Positions 1 to 6,321 of a DNA stretch of 22,120 nucleotides are shown piece after piece. The translations under genes were made by a program, and so were the position numbers. Position 1 is the first letter of the stretch. Every line of letters begins with the position of its first letter. The notes under the pieces are model-generated. The model did no database searches and had not been told where the DNA came from. It saw nothing but the letters and a program-made list of their open reading frames with translations. The DNA comes from a virus: positions 1-22,120 of IMG/VR virus record IMGVR_UViG_3300035698_013283; one strand, given 5' to 3'.

Positions 1-14
1 ATTTGTTGATCCAT
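1..14 (-). CDS. Start of a leftward gene, cut by window edge
   Basis: Only the first four codons (Met-Asp-Gln-Gln) lie in the window. The case for a gene is the ribosome binding site: read on the minus strand, a near-perfect AAGGAGGG lies about eight bases before the ATG at 14-12, the strongest Shine-Dalgarno match in the leftward block. It follows the 64-aa gene ending at 64 in the same direction, so it is probably the next operon member. Nothing can be said of its function. Confidence 0.6.
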
Positions 15-63
15 TGGTAAACCCTCCTTGATTTTCGGCAATAGCGCCGCATAAACTGCGCTG

Positions 64-258
64 CTACTCCGCTTCGTATGCGTCAAACCAGGGGCCGCGT
101 TGTTTAGTGCGGCGTTTGCCGGCGGCATTGGTGCAAGTACTGGAGCTGGTTTCAGGGTCTCGACAATGCGCTTGAGCTTCGTTTAGTGTTAACCCGCGCT
201 TGATTTTGCGGCTTTTATCGTGATAGCGAAACAGTCTGACAATTTTGTAAGTTTCCAT
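64..258 (-). CDS. Small orphan-family protein with PETSSSTCT motif
   Basis: A 64-residue basic soluble protein. I recognise its pattern as a small uncharacterised family common in phages and prophages: an N-terminal strand, then KRGLTLNEAQAHCRDPETSSSTCT at about residues 20-43, then a basic stretch, then GPWFDAYEAE at the C-terminus. The HC..PETSS and WFD.Y elements are the family hallmarks as I remember them; no biochemical role is known to me. The ATG at 258 has an AAAGGA ribosome binding site about seven bases upstream on the minus strand. It sits in a leftward operon of tiny genes, the usual place for early or accessory phage genes. The family call is fairly sure; function is unknown. Confidence 0.85.
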   Translation of the reverse strand: METYKIVRLFRYHDKSRKIKRGLTLNEAQAHCRDPETSSSTCTNAAGKRRTKQRGPWFDAYEAE

Positions 259-269
259 TTTTAATCCTT

Positions 270-479
270 TTATGCAGCTATTAATTCGAGTAATTGAGGC
301 GCCGGATTAAAATCTATTGGCGCAGTCGCGCCGGTTTCCAGATTTTGCCAGCAGTAAGTGTTCCGACTGCCACCAGACCAATATGCGCCAGTCAGTGTTA
401 CGGATTCGGTGATCTCGTATTTAAACGATTTCCCGCCATAACCTGCCTTTAATCGCGAGGGTATATTTTGTATATACAT
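270..479 (-). CDS. Small hypothetical phage protein (69 aa)
   Basis: A 69-residue protein I cannot assign. It begins MYIQNIPSRLKAGYGG and is rich in aromatic residues and glycine, with a Y-W-S-G-G-S-R-N-T-Y-C-W segment in the middle and a hydrophobic end (LLELIAA). There is no membrane span or signal peptide. I chose the ATG at 479; an in-frame TTG nine bases upstream would add three residues and overlap the preceding gene, but the ATG sits directly after that gene's TAA (TAAAATG), which suggests translational coupling. It is followed eleven bases later by the 64-aa PETSSST gene. The length and packing fit a real operon member; function is unknown. Confidence 0.65.
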   Translation of the reverse strand: MYIQNIPSRLKAGYGGKSFKYEITESVTLTGAYWSGGSRNTYCWQNLETGATAPIDFNPAPQLLELIAA

Positions 480-480
480 T

Positions 481-675
481 TTAAGCAATCCAATCGTGTA
501 ATAAATCGTAACAATGCGCGCGTTGCGCTTCGGTTTGCGTCGCGGGGTTTACTTGCTCGCATTCAATCGTTTGCGCAGTCATAAACCCGACGCGCCCCAT
601 TAAGAAACCGCACCAGAAAATCAGCACAGCGGCTGCAACTGCAACTGCAGCGGCATCAAAATCTTTATTAGTCAT
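481..675 (-). CDS. Small single-span membrane protein (64 aa)
   Basis: A 64-residue protein with one clear hydrophobic helix at about residues 8-32 (Ala/Val-rich, then LIFWCGFLMG), flanked by an acidic N-terminal tail (MTNKDFD) and a polar C-terminal half with two cysteines. By the positive-inside rule the orientation is ambiguous. Its ATG overlaps the stop of the upstream 73-aa gene as ATGA, so the two are probably translated together. Size and topology would allow a holin-like or superinfection-type membrane protein, but there is no endolysin next to it, so I do not name it as one. Real gene likely; role unknown. Confidence 0.65.
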   Translation of the reverse strand: MTNKDFDAAAVAVAAAVLIFWCGFLMGRVGFMTAQTIECEQVNPATQTEAQRAHCYDLLHDWIA

Positions 676-893
676 CCGACCAACTCCAGCAGGTAGTCCG
701 CATCTGTAGGGATACGTTGACCATGCGCTACAAGCTCAAAGCTGGCGTCTATAGCCTGGAATGCTCGTATTGCGGCATGGGTGAGGGTCTTGGTTCCGGC
801 GGCCTGACAGATGGCCATGGAAAGGTCACACGCCGGGTATAGCACCGTCATTCCGTATTGGTTGGTAGGCTTTACTGTTAATTGGTTGCTCAT
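672..893 (-). CDS. Small conserved phage protein with YP...KTLT pattern
   Basis: A 73-residue soluble protein. The pattern N-Q-Y-G then L-Y-P-A-C, followed by A-G-T-K-T-L-T at about residues 32-38 and a helix, resembles a short uncharacterised phage family in which a Tyr-Pro element precedes a KTLT turn; I recall the pattern but no function for it. It is the first full-size gene of the leftward operon. No good Shine-Dalgarno sequence precedes its ATG; instead a 16-codon reading frame with its own ribosome binding site ends four bases upstream, which suggests coupled translation. Its 3' end overlaps the next gene by ATGA. Confidence 0.7.
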   Translation of the reverse strand: MSNQLTVKPTNQYGMTVLYPACDLSMAICQAAGTKTLTHAAIRAFQAIDASFELVAHGQRIPTDADYLLELVG

Positions 894-897
894 ATTC

Positions 898-948
898 TTA
901 TGTGAGCATTATTGCGGCCAGGGTGAATTTGATTGTGAATTTGAGCAT
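898..948 (-). CDS. Possible leader peptide (16 aa)
   Basis: A 16-codon frame, MLKFTIKFTLAAIMLT then TAA, is basic at the start and hydrophobic at the end. An AAGGA ribosome binding site (958-962 on the minus strand) lies nine bases before its ATG, better than that of the 73-aa gene that follows four bases after its stop. It lies about 35 bases downstream of a good promoter candidate. It may be a translated leader that feeds ribosomes to the next gene, or a tiny membrane peptide. Such a short frame could also arise by chance. Confidence 0.4.
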   Translation of the reverse strand: MLKFTIKFTLAAIMLT

Positions 949-989
949 GGTCTGTAATCCTTTCAATTATTCCGAAACCGGTATAACTC

Positions 990-1017
990 ATAATAAACTA
1001 TTGAAGGCAGGAGTCAA
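990..1017 (-). promoter_or_regulatory. Sigma70-type promoter of the leftward operon
   Basis: On the minus strand TTGACT (1017-1012) and TATTAT (995-990) are separated by 16 bases; each hexamer matches the sigma70 consensus at five of six positions. Transcription would begin near 983 and give a leader of about 35 bases before the 16-codon frame. No other candidate this good was seen in the gap. The heptamer repeats begin about 85 bases upstream of it. Confidence 0.6.
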
Positions 1018-1230
1018 TACTTTTAATGGCTCTTTTAATGGCTTATTTCCAACTATTTTTCAGACTGTGAACCAAGGCCGTCCGTGCCAGGCGGGATGCA
1101 GAGTGTCACCACTATACTGGTGACTATTTTTTTATAGTGGTGACGCTGTGGCCGTTGCTACCATTGGTCTGTCATAACTGTCACCAGTGTCACCACTTTA
1201 AAGTAATTAACTATATGAGAGTGAACAATA

Positions 1231-1454
1231 CCGGAACAGCAAATGTGCCGAAAGCGTAACGGCAATTGTATATATGTTGAAGTGTTTAGTTTGAGTGGTG
1301 ACACTAGTGAAAAAACGCTGAAACCGTTGCGGGGTATGGTTCTCCGCGTCACCACTATACTGGTGACACTATGCGAGACGGTGCCCCAATCGGAACCGTC
1401 TCAGGTGTTTTTTTCAGTTTTGCCCATTTTGGCTGTTTTGGCCGGAACAGCAAA
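1231..1454. repeat. 13-bp direct repeat pair CCGGAACAGCAAA
   Basis: CCGGAACAGCAAA occurs at 1231-1243 and again at 1442-1454 in the same orientation, 211 bases apart start to start. The two copies flank the second 20-bp palindrome and the hairpin. They may mark an internal duplication of the control region or be second-factor binding sites. Confidence 0.5.
1375..1414 (+). terminator. Hairpin with T7 tract (terminator or attenuator)
   Basis: GAGACGGT (1375-1382) and ACCGTCTC (1395-1402) form a perfect 8-bp stem with a 12-base loop, followed after five bases by seven T residues (1408-1414). This resembles a factor-independent terminator for rightward transcription, lying about 200 bases before the terminase genes. 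The large loop and five-base gap to the T tract weaken the call. If functional it would end a leader transcript or gate late transcription. Confidence 0.45.
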
Positions 1455-1614
1455 AAACACGCATGCGGAACATCACCGCCGAATTTTACGCTGTGCCGCA
1501 ACAAAGGTTAACAGGGTTAAAACGTAATCAGAATGGAGTGGTGACAGTGGTGCAATTGTTGCCCGCACATGCTCGCGACTGGATCTCACGCCGGCATGCG
1601 GGAATTGTTCGGGG

Positions 1615-2364
1615 ATGATAATCCCTGTTTTGAATCAGCCGATTTTTTCAAAAAAATATTTTTTAGCGCCCCCAGGTTCTGGAACATTGCACGCATTGGC
1701 ACAATTGACGCATGATTGGGCAATGAAAATTAAACCAGTGGCGGCGCAGCCGATTGATGATATGGCAGACCTCCGCGAACGTTTCCACATTGCTATACGG
1801 TCACTTTCGCCCAATCGTCAGGCATACGTTAACGCCTATCTATTAATCGGCACGGTATCCGGCGCCTCGCGCGAGGTTTATTCGAGCGCGCGCGGAGGCG
1901 AGCAGGCTAATAATGATCCAGTGGTGCAAGAGGCAATATTGATTGGGCAGCAATACAGACTCTCAATCATGCACGCCGATGCACAGCGCGTCATGGTGGA
2001 GCTGATAGATATGATCGATGCCGATCCGGCCGGCATGCTTGGCGCGGACGGTCTGCCTTTGCCGCTTGATCAGTGGCCTAAAGCACTACGCAAGCGGCTA
2101 AAAGCCTTCCGGCCAGTGATACGCGAGGGTAAAACGTTCGCAGAATCGCCAAAATTCACGGAATCGCGCGCATTGGTGGAGCTATTAGGCAAGCATGTGG
2201 GCGTCAATGCCTGGAAACAGGAAGACGACGGTGGCCGGGCTGATGAGTTCGCCGCCCGTTTGCAGGCCGCAGAGAATGCACTATCGGCACGCCTTGTAGA
2301 ACCGGACGCAACACACCATCCTGCAGTTGACTACTTGCCCATCGATGATGATGCCAGTGATTAA
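1615..2364 (+). CDS. terS: Terminase small subunit
   Basis: A DNA-packaging recognition subunit that binds the packaging site on concatemeric phage DNA and presents it to the large subunit. The 249-aa frame has the shape of the Terminase_2 family: an N-terminal helical segment with F..AI..LSPNRQAYVNAYLL at about residues 57-77 (the DNA-binding helices), a helical middle with VELIDMIDADP at about 128-138, and the typical GADGLPLPLDQWPKALRKRLKAF block at 143-165, followed by an acidic tail. Start choice is uncertain: the ATG at 1615 has only G-rich sequence before it, while the ATG at 1723 (213 aa) begins close to where the family similarity starts and is a credible alternative. It stands 275 bases ahead of the large subunit, an unusually wide gap for this pair. 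Confidence 0.85.
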   Translation: MIIPVLNQPIFSKKYFLAPPGSGTLHALAQLTHDWAMKIKPVAAQPIDDMADLRERFHIAIRSLSPNRQAYVNAYLLIGTVSGASREVYSSARGGEQANNDPVVQEAILIGQQYRLSIMHADAQRVMVELIDMIDADPAGMLGADGLPLPLDQWPKALRKRLKAFRPVIREGKTFAESPKFTESRALVELLGKHVGVNAWKQEDDGGRADEFAARLQAAENALSARLVEPDATHHPAVDYLPIDDDASD

Positions 2365-2460
2365 GCCGCATGCTCACGGCTGCAGTCATCCACGGACCCC
2401 ATGCCATTGGTGGCTTTTGATTTTATTAGGCTGAGACGCATACCTTATTATCTTTTGACC

Positions 2461-2488
2461 TTGACTTTGGTTTGAATATTCCTATTAC
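2461..2488 (+). promoter_or_regulatory. Possible promoter before terminase large subunit
   Basis: TTGACT (2461-2466, five of six) is followed after 16 bases by TATTAC (2483-2488, four of six). It repeats the -35 hexamer and spacing of the better leftward promoter. A transcript from here would carry about 145 bases of leader before the large subunit gene. The AT-rich setting makes chance matches more likely. Confidence 0.3.
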
Positions 2489-2569
2489 TTTCCTTACTGG
2501 TTTTGTTTGGTTGTATCTTAAATCTTCCTTCCCCTTTACTTATTTGGGGGTTAATAAGGGTTCCTTCAT

Positions 2570-2585
2570 AATTTTTCGAAAAATT
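2570..2585. repeat. Perfect 16-bp palindrome AATTTTTCGAAAAATT
   Basis: A perfect palindrome centred on TTCGAA, 53 bases before the terminase large subunit start. It could bind a dimeric protein or form a short hairpin; AT-richness makes chance palindromes somewhat more likely. Confidence 0.5.
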
Positions 2586-2638
2586 TGAAAAACGCTTGGT
2601 GAAAAACGCCCCAAAAAAATGTAAAAAAATGGTGAAAA

Positions 2639-4165
2639 ATGTCATTACAAAATGAGCAGCGCAAAAAAAATGTTGGTTTATTGGCTGACAAGCTGACGCA
2701 GTTTCGTTATTCGCCGTTGGCGCATGCGCGGTATTGTTATCCGTGGGGTGAGAAGGGGACGGTGTTGGAGGGTCATACGGGGCCGAGGGATTGGCAGCGT
2801 GAGTTGTTCAATGACATTGAGAAGCATTTGATGAATCCGGCGACCAGGCATACGCCGTTGAAGATTGCGATTGCGTCGGGTCATGGTATTGGCAAGTCGG
2901 CGGCGATGGGCATGTTGATACGTTGGGCGTTGGATACGAAGCGTGATACGCGAATTGTTGTTACGGCGAACACTGATTCTCAGTTGAAGTCGAAGACGGT
3001 GCCGGAGGTAACGAAGTGGGCGAACATGGCGTTGACTGCTGATTTTTTCAATACAGCGACGACGGCTATTTATTCTAAAGACCCTAAGCATGTGAAGTCG
3101 TGGCGTTGTGATTTTGTGCCGTGGTCGAAGGACAACAGTGAGGCGTTTGCCGGATTGCACAATGAGGGCCGGCGCATCATTTTGATGTATGACGAAGGCT
3201 CTGCGATTGACGATGTTATTTGGGAGGTATCGGAGGGTGCGTTGACGGATGCGAACACGGAGATCATTTGGTTGGCGTTTGGTAATCCGACGCGGAACGT
3301 GGGTATGTTTCGTGAGTGTTTCCGGTTGAATAAGGCGTTTTGGAAGACGCGCCAGATTGATTCACGGACGGTAGAGGGTACGAACAAGGAATTGTTTGAT
3401 GGTTGGGAGAAGCAGTACGGTGTTGACAGTGATTTTTTCAAGGTTCGGGTGTTGGGTCAGTTCCCGTCGATGTCTGACCGGCAGTTGTTTGACACGGGTG
3501 ATGTTGACCGGGCGTATGGTCGTGATTTGAATCGTGAGCAGTATGAGTTTGCGCCGATCATTTTGAGTTGTGATCCGGCGTGGGAGGGTGATGATGAGTT
3601 GGTGATCAGTAAGCGCCAGGGTTTGCATTTTGAGGTATTGGAGACGATGGCGAAGAACACCAATGATATGGAGGTTGGCAATAAGATTGCGTTGTACGAG
3701 GACCGATTTGAGGCTGACGCTGTGTTCATTGATGGTGGTTATGGCACGGGCATTATTTCGTCTGGCCGGACGATGGGTCGTGAGTGGACTATTGTTTGGT
3801 TTAATGGGAAGTCGGCTGATGAGTCTTGTATGAATAAGCGCGCGGAGATGCACGTTTTGGCGCATGCGTGGTTGAAGGAGGGCGGTTGCATACCGATTGA
3901 TAAGGATTTGCGTCACGAGATGATTTCTTGTCAGGTAGTCAATACGGATGACGGGAAAATAAGGCTGCTGCCCAAGAAGGATATGAAAGTATTAATTAAG
4001 CGAAGTCCGGGTCGGTTGGATTCGTTGGCGTTGACGTTTGCATTCCCTGTTGCCAAGAGGATTAATGCTGGGGTACAGTCGCTGGCATCACAGCGGGCAA
4101 GGGAATACAACCCGCATGATCGGTTGAAGTCGAGCCGTAAAGTTGAAGTCCAGAACAGGTTATAA
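2639..4165 (+). CDS. terL: Terminase large subunit (ATPase-nuclease)
   Basis: The packaging motor: it hydrolyses ATP to translocate DNA through the portal and cuts the concatemer. At 508 aa it is normal in length. The ATPase motifs are visible: Walker A GHGIGKS at 81-87, Walker B ILMYDE at 181-186 with the catalytic Glu following the Asp, and the coupling motif AFGNPT at 213-218. The RNase H-fold nuclease has acidic residues at D312 (LSCDPAW), D365 (FIDGGYG) and D461 (GRLDSLAL). The ATG at 2639 has only a weak GGTG upstream. Codon use is odd: 31 of 39 leucines are TTG, and third positions strongly favour G and T, unlike the capsid and later genes. It is followed two bases later by the small Pro-rich gene. 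Confidence 0.97.
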   Translation: MSLQNEQRKKNVGLLADKLTQFRYSPLAHARYCYPWGEKGTVLEGHTGPRDWQRELFNDIEKHLMNPATRHTPLKIAIASGHGIGKSAAMGMLIRWALDTKRDTRIVVTANTDSQLKSKTVPEVTKWANMALTADFFNTATTAIYSKDPKHVKSWRCDFVPWSKDNSEAFAGLHNEGRRIILMYDEGSAIDDVIWEVSEGALTDANTEIIWLAFGNPTRNVGMFRECFRLNKAFWKTRQIDSRTVEGTNKELFDGWEKQYGVDSDFFKVRVLGQFPSMSDRQLFDTGDVDRAYGRDLNREQYEFAPIILSCDPAWEGDDELVISKRQGLHFEVLETMAKNTNDMEVGNKIALYEDRFEADAVFIDGGYGTGIISSGRTMGREWTIVWFNGKSADESCMNKRAEMHVLAHAWLKEGGCIPIDKDLRHEMISCQVVNTDDGKIRLLPKKDMKVLIKRSPGRLDSLALTFAFPVAKRINAGVQSLASQRAREYNPHDRLKSSRKVEVQNRL

Positions 4166-4167
4166 AT

Positions 4168-4362
4168 ATGTGCATGACTCCATCACCGCCGCCGCCTCCG
4201 GCTCCGCCACCAGAGGCGCCCAATTTTCTGGGTGCGGTTGGCGCAAGGAACAGTGAGTTGAATCGACAGCGTGCTGCGTTTGGCGCATCGAATACTATTC
4301 TCACGGGCAACCAGGGTTTGGGTGGCGCGGGCAACACGGGCAAGACGGTGTTGGGCGCCTGA
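4168..4362 (+). CDS. Small Pro-rich protein next to portal
   Basis: A 64-residue protein with an N-terminal proline block (PSPPPPPAPPPEAP, about residues 5-18), a short charged middle, and a Gly-rich C-terminus ending GKTVLGA. Small proteins of this layout are common between terminase and portal genes in podoviruses, but I know no proven function. It begins Met-Cys and ends KTVLGA; the protein at 13418-13687 begins Met-Cys and ends KTILGA, which suggests that both bind the same virion partner. The gene starts two bases after the terminase stop and its TGA overlaps the portal ATG (TGATG), so all three are probably co-translated. Confidence 0.8.
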   Translation: MCMTPSPPPPPAPPPEAPNFLGAVGARNSELNRQRAAFGASNTILTGNQGLGGAGNTGKTVLGA

Positions 4363-6026
4363 TGCAAGATATATATGCCATTCGGAAGCGTCTCGAAAAA
4401 GAAGTCGAGGCGATGGATGACGAATATAATTTGTATTTGCCGGAGTGGCAGGACAACAGTGATTTTGTGTGGGGTGCGCGGGGGCGTTTTATGAAGTCGA
4501 ACAACGTCTCGCAGCGAGCGCGGAATCCGCGTTTGTACAATGAAGCGGCGAAGTTGTTTTTGCAGGTCATGACATCGGGTATGTCGGCGGGCATTACGTC
4601 GTCGTCGCGGCCTTGGTTCAAGACGGGGTTTGAAGATAAGCATCTGACTGAGTTTGGCCCTGTGAAGCAGTGGCTGATGCAGGTTGAGCGCGTGATGTAC
4701 GCGATGTTTGCACGTTCGAATTTTTACAACGTGATGAACGGTATGTATGCCGAGATGGGATTGTTTGGTCAGCAGCCCATAATGATACTCGAAGATTTTC
4801 GAACGGGAGTCCGGTTCGAGCCATATACTTGCGGGGAGTATCGGCTCAGTGTGAACTCCAAGCACAGCGTTGATCGTTTAGTGCGCAAGTTCGAAATGAC
4901 CGTTAACAACATGGAGCAGATGTTTGCCAAGGAGCGATTAAGCGTTCAGGCCAGAAATATGCTGAAGAACGGCAACGGTCACAAGAAGCGTGACATTGTC
5001 CATGTAGTCGAGCCGAACGAGGGTTTTGTTTTAGACAGCCCGTCGTCTCAGAAAATGGATTACATGAGTTTTTATTACGAGGAAGGTTCGCCGAACGAGG
5101 AATATTTGCGGAAGAGTGGTTTCCGCGAAAAACCGTTTGTGGCTCCGCGCTGGGATGCGTTGCCGGGGGATGTTTACGCTGCGGCGTATCCTTCGGTTAA
5201 CAGCATTGGCACGAACAAGTCGCTGCAGGTTGATGAGCTGGACAAGTCGATTGCGCAGGAGAAGATGCACAATCCAGCGTTGATTGCTGACGCTTCGTTG
5301 CGTAATGGTGGTGCGTCGATGACGCCGGGTGAGATCACATACGTTGCTGGCTTGATGCAGGCGCAGAGACCGGGCGTGCAGTCGGTGTACGACACCAACC
5401 CTCGAATTGATGAATTGATCAACGGCATCATCGCGAAAGAAGAGCGGCTGAGTAAGCATTTTTTCGCGGATTTGTTCATGATGATCGCGTCAATCCAGCG
5501 CACGCATGTGTCCGCCCAAGAGATCGCCGGCAAGCAGGAAGAGAAACTGCTGATGCTGGGGCCGGTCTTGGGGCGTCTGGATTATGAGGCGTTCGATCCA
5601 ATCATTGACCGGGTATTCAACATTGGTCAGGAAAAAGGTTTGTTTCCGCCACCTCCGCCTGAGATTGAAGGCAAGGCGATCAAGATTGAATACATATCCA
5701 TGCTGGCGCAAGCGCAACGCGCGATTGGCAACAGCGGCATTGATTCGACGGTGGCCTTCGTGCAGAACATTTCTCAGACGTGGCCGGAAGCGCGGCACAA
5801 GCTGAACATCATGCAGGCAGTGGATGAGTTCGCTGATACACGCGGCGCACCGCCATCAATACTGAATGACGATAAAACCGCGAGCGAGCGGTATGCTGCC
5901 GAAGTTCAGCAGCAGCAGCAGGCCCAGGCAATGGAAGCAGCACAGTCTGCGGCCGGGACAGCAAAAGATTTAGCAGGCGCCGACATGAGCGGCGATAACG
6001 CACTTAACAGGATGATGGGAGGCTGA
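4362..6026 (+). CDS. Portal (head-to-tail connector) protein
   Basis: The portal forms the dodecameric ring at one capsid vertex through which DNA is packaged and ejected. This 554-aa protein matches the T7 gp8-like head-tail connecting family: the early segment with RARNPRLYNEAAKLF and LQVMTSGMSAGITSSSRPWF at about residues 52-87, the YAEMGLFGQQPIMI segment around 128, and the later AYPSVNSIGTNKSLQ and MHNPALIADASLRNGG segments in the wing/stem are typical. The C-terminus has a five-glutamine run near residue 515 (a CAG repeat) and ends in a low-complexity Ala/Gln tail. The ATG overlaps the stop of the preceding gene. The first ~400 bases share the G/T-rich wobble of the terminase; the rest looks like later genes. 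Confidence 0.95.
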   Translation: MQDIYAIRKRLEKEVEAMDDEYNLYLPEWQDNSDFVWGARGRFMKSNNVSQRARNPRLYNEAAKLFLQVMTSGMSAGITSSSRPWFKTGFEDKHLTEFGPVKQWLMQVERVMYAMFARSNFYNVMNGMYAEMGLFGQQPIMILEDFRTGVRFEPYTCGEYRLSVNSKHSVDRLVRKFEMTVNNMEQMFAKERLSVQARNMLKNGNGHKKRDIVHVVEPNEGFVLDSPSSQKMDYMSFYYEEGSPNEEYLRKSGFREKPFVAPRWDALPGDVYAAAYPSVNSIGTNKSLQVDELDKSIAQEKMHNPALIADASLRNGGASMTPGEITYVAGLMQAQRPGVQSVYDTNPRIDELINGIIAKEERLSKHFFADLFMMIASIQRTHVSAQEIAGKQEEKLLMLGPVLGRLDYEAFDPIIDRVFNIGQEKGLFPPPPPEIEGKAIKIEYISMLAQAQRAIGNSGIDSTVAFVQNISQTWPEARHKLNIMQAVDEFADTRGAPPSILNDDKTASERYAAEVQQQQQAQAMEAAQSAAGTAKDLAGADMSGDNALNRMMGG

Positions 6027-6027
6027 C

Positions 6028-6321
6028 ATGCCCGATATATTCGCAGCAGGAACATTCGACGTTGACACCAGCGCGGCATGGCGCCGCACGTTGGAGTCAA
6101 AAAAAGGCAACCCACGGACGCTGCTGTTTAGCGGTGTATCGGTGGGTACGACGACTGAAATTCAGTATGAAACCGACGGAGGAACCTGGGCCACGCTGGA
6201 AGACGGCGACATCACATCGCTCCCTCGAAGTATCGTGCTGGATGCACTGGCGATGGATGTACGCATCGTCTCTACAGGCTCACCGATATTAAATGTGACC
6301 TTCGGTGGAACTGACCGATAA
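6028..6321 (+). CDS. Hypothetical head-region protein (97 aa)
   Basis: A 97-residue protein predicted to be mostly beta strand (alternating hydrophobic and polar residues such as RTLLFSGVSVGTTTEIQYET and SIVLDALAMDVRIVSTG), with no membrane span. I do not recognise the family. A strong GGAGG lies seven bases before the ATG, and the gene starts one base after the portal stop, so high expression with the head genes is expected. Its small beta-rich build and place between portal and scaffold are compatible with a minor head or connector component; that is inference only. Confidence 0.75.
   Translation: MPDIFAAGTFDVDTSAAWRRTLESKKGNPRTLLFSGVSVGTTTEIQYETDGGTWATLEDGDITSLPRSIVLDALAMDVRIVSTGSPILNVTFGGTDR

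Larger units (their letters stand above)
1102..1552. repeat. Cluster of GTCACCA/TGGTGAC repeats, operator- or iteron-like
   Basis: The heptamer GTCACCA or its complement TGGTGAC occurs nine times, at 1105, 1118, 1138, 1180, 1189, 1296, 1348, 1361 and 1539. The 20-mer GTCACCACTATACTGGTGAC is present exactly twice (1105-1124 and 1348-1367) and is a palindrome apart from two positions. The longer AGTGTCACCACT is seen at 1102-1113, 1186-1197 and, inverted, 1294-1305. GTCACCACTATA also occurs inverted at 1133-1144, forming a 12-bp inverted repeat with 1105-1116. Elsewhere in the window I noticed the heptamer only as scattered single copies inside genes. This looks like repeated binding sites for a dimeric DNA-binding protein. 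Confidence 0.75.
949..1614. other. Divergent intergenic control region
   Basis: These 666 bases separate the leftward small genes from the rightward structural cluster. They hold the leftward promoter, the dense heptamer repeat set, a 13-bp direct repeat and a hairpin with a T tract, all described separately. The two open frames in it (902-1123 and 1243-1527 on the plus strand) run through the repeats, lack convincing ribosome binding sites and resemble no family I know, so I treat the stretch as non-coding. It could be an operator region, a replication origin, or both. Confidence 0.65.
2365..2638. other. AT-rich gap between terminase genes
   Basis: These 274 non-coding bases are strikingly T-rich on the left and A-rich on the right. 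They contain a possible promoter (2461-2488), a weak CTTATT/AATAAG hairpin at about 2539-2558, a perfect 16-bp AT-rich palindrome (2570-2585), and two copies of GGTGAAAAA just before the large-subunit start. The reading frame on the minus strand here (2448-2645) is low-complexity and I reject it. A packaging initiation site would be reasonable in this location but cannot be shown. Confidence 0.6.

Noticed and set aside
481-675. Naming the small membrane protein a holin
   Set aside because: A single span and small size are not enough, and no endolysin or spanin gene is nearby.
902-1123. Plus-strand 73-aa frame
   Set aside because: It overlaps the leader peptide, leftward promoter and first repeat on the other strand, with no ribosome binding site.
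1243-1527. Plus-strand 94-aa frame in the control region
   Set aside because: It runs through the palindrome, hairpin and direct repeat, lacks a ribosome binding site, and its product resembles nothing known.
2448-2645. Minus-strand 65-aa frame in the terminase gap
   Set aside because: A Phe/Lys-rich low-complexity translation of AT-rich DNA.
2678-3916. Long open frames on the minus strand opposite terminase (160, 123, 184 aa)
   Set aside because: They are created by the G/T-rich wobble positions of terminase; their translations are Arg/Thr/Leu-rich with no family resemblance, and the terminase motifs on the other strand are unambiguous.
4062-4865. Minus-strand 267-aa frame opposite the terminase end, Pro-rich gene and portal start
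   Set aside because: It contradicts the tightly spaced rightward genes; its Gly run is just the complement of the proline codons.
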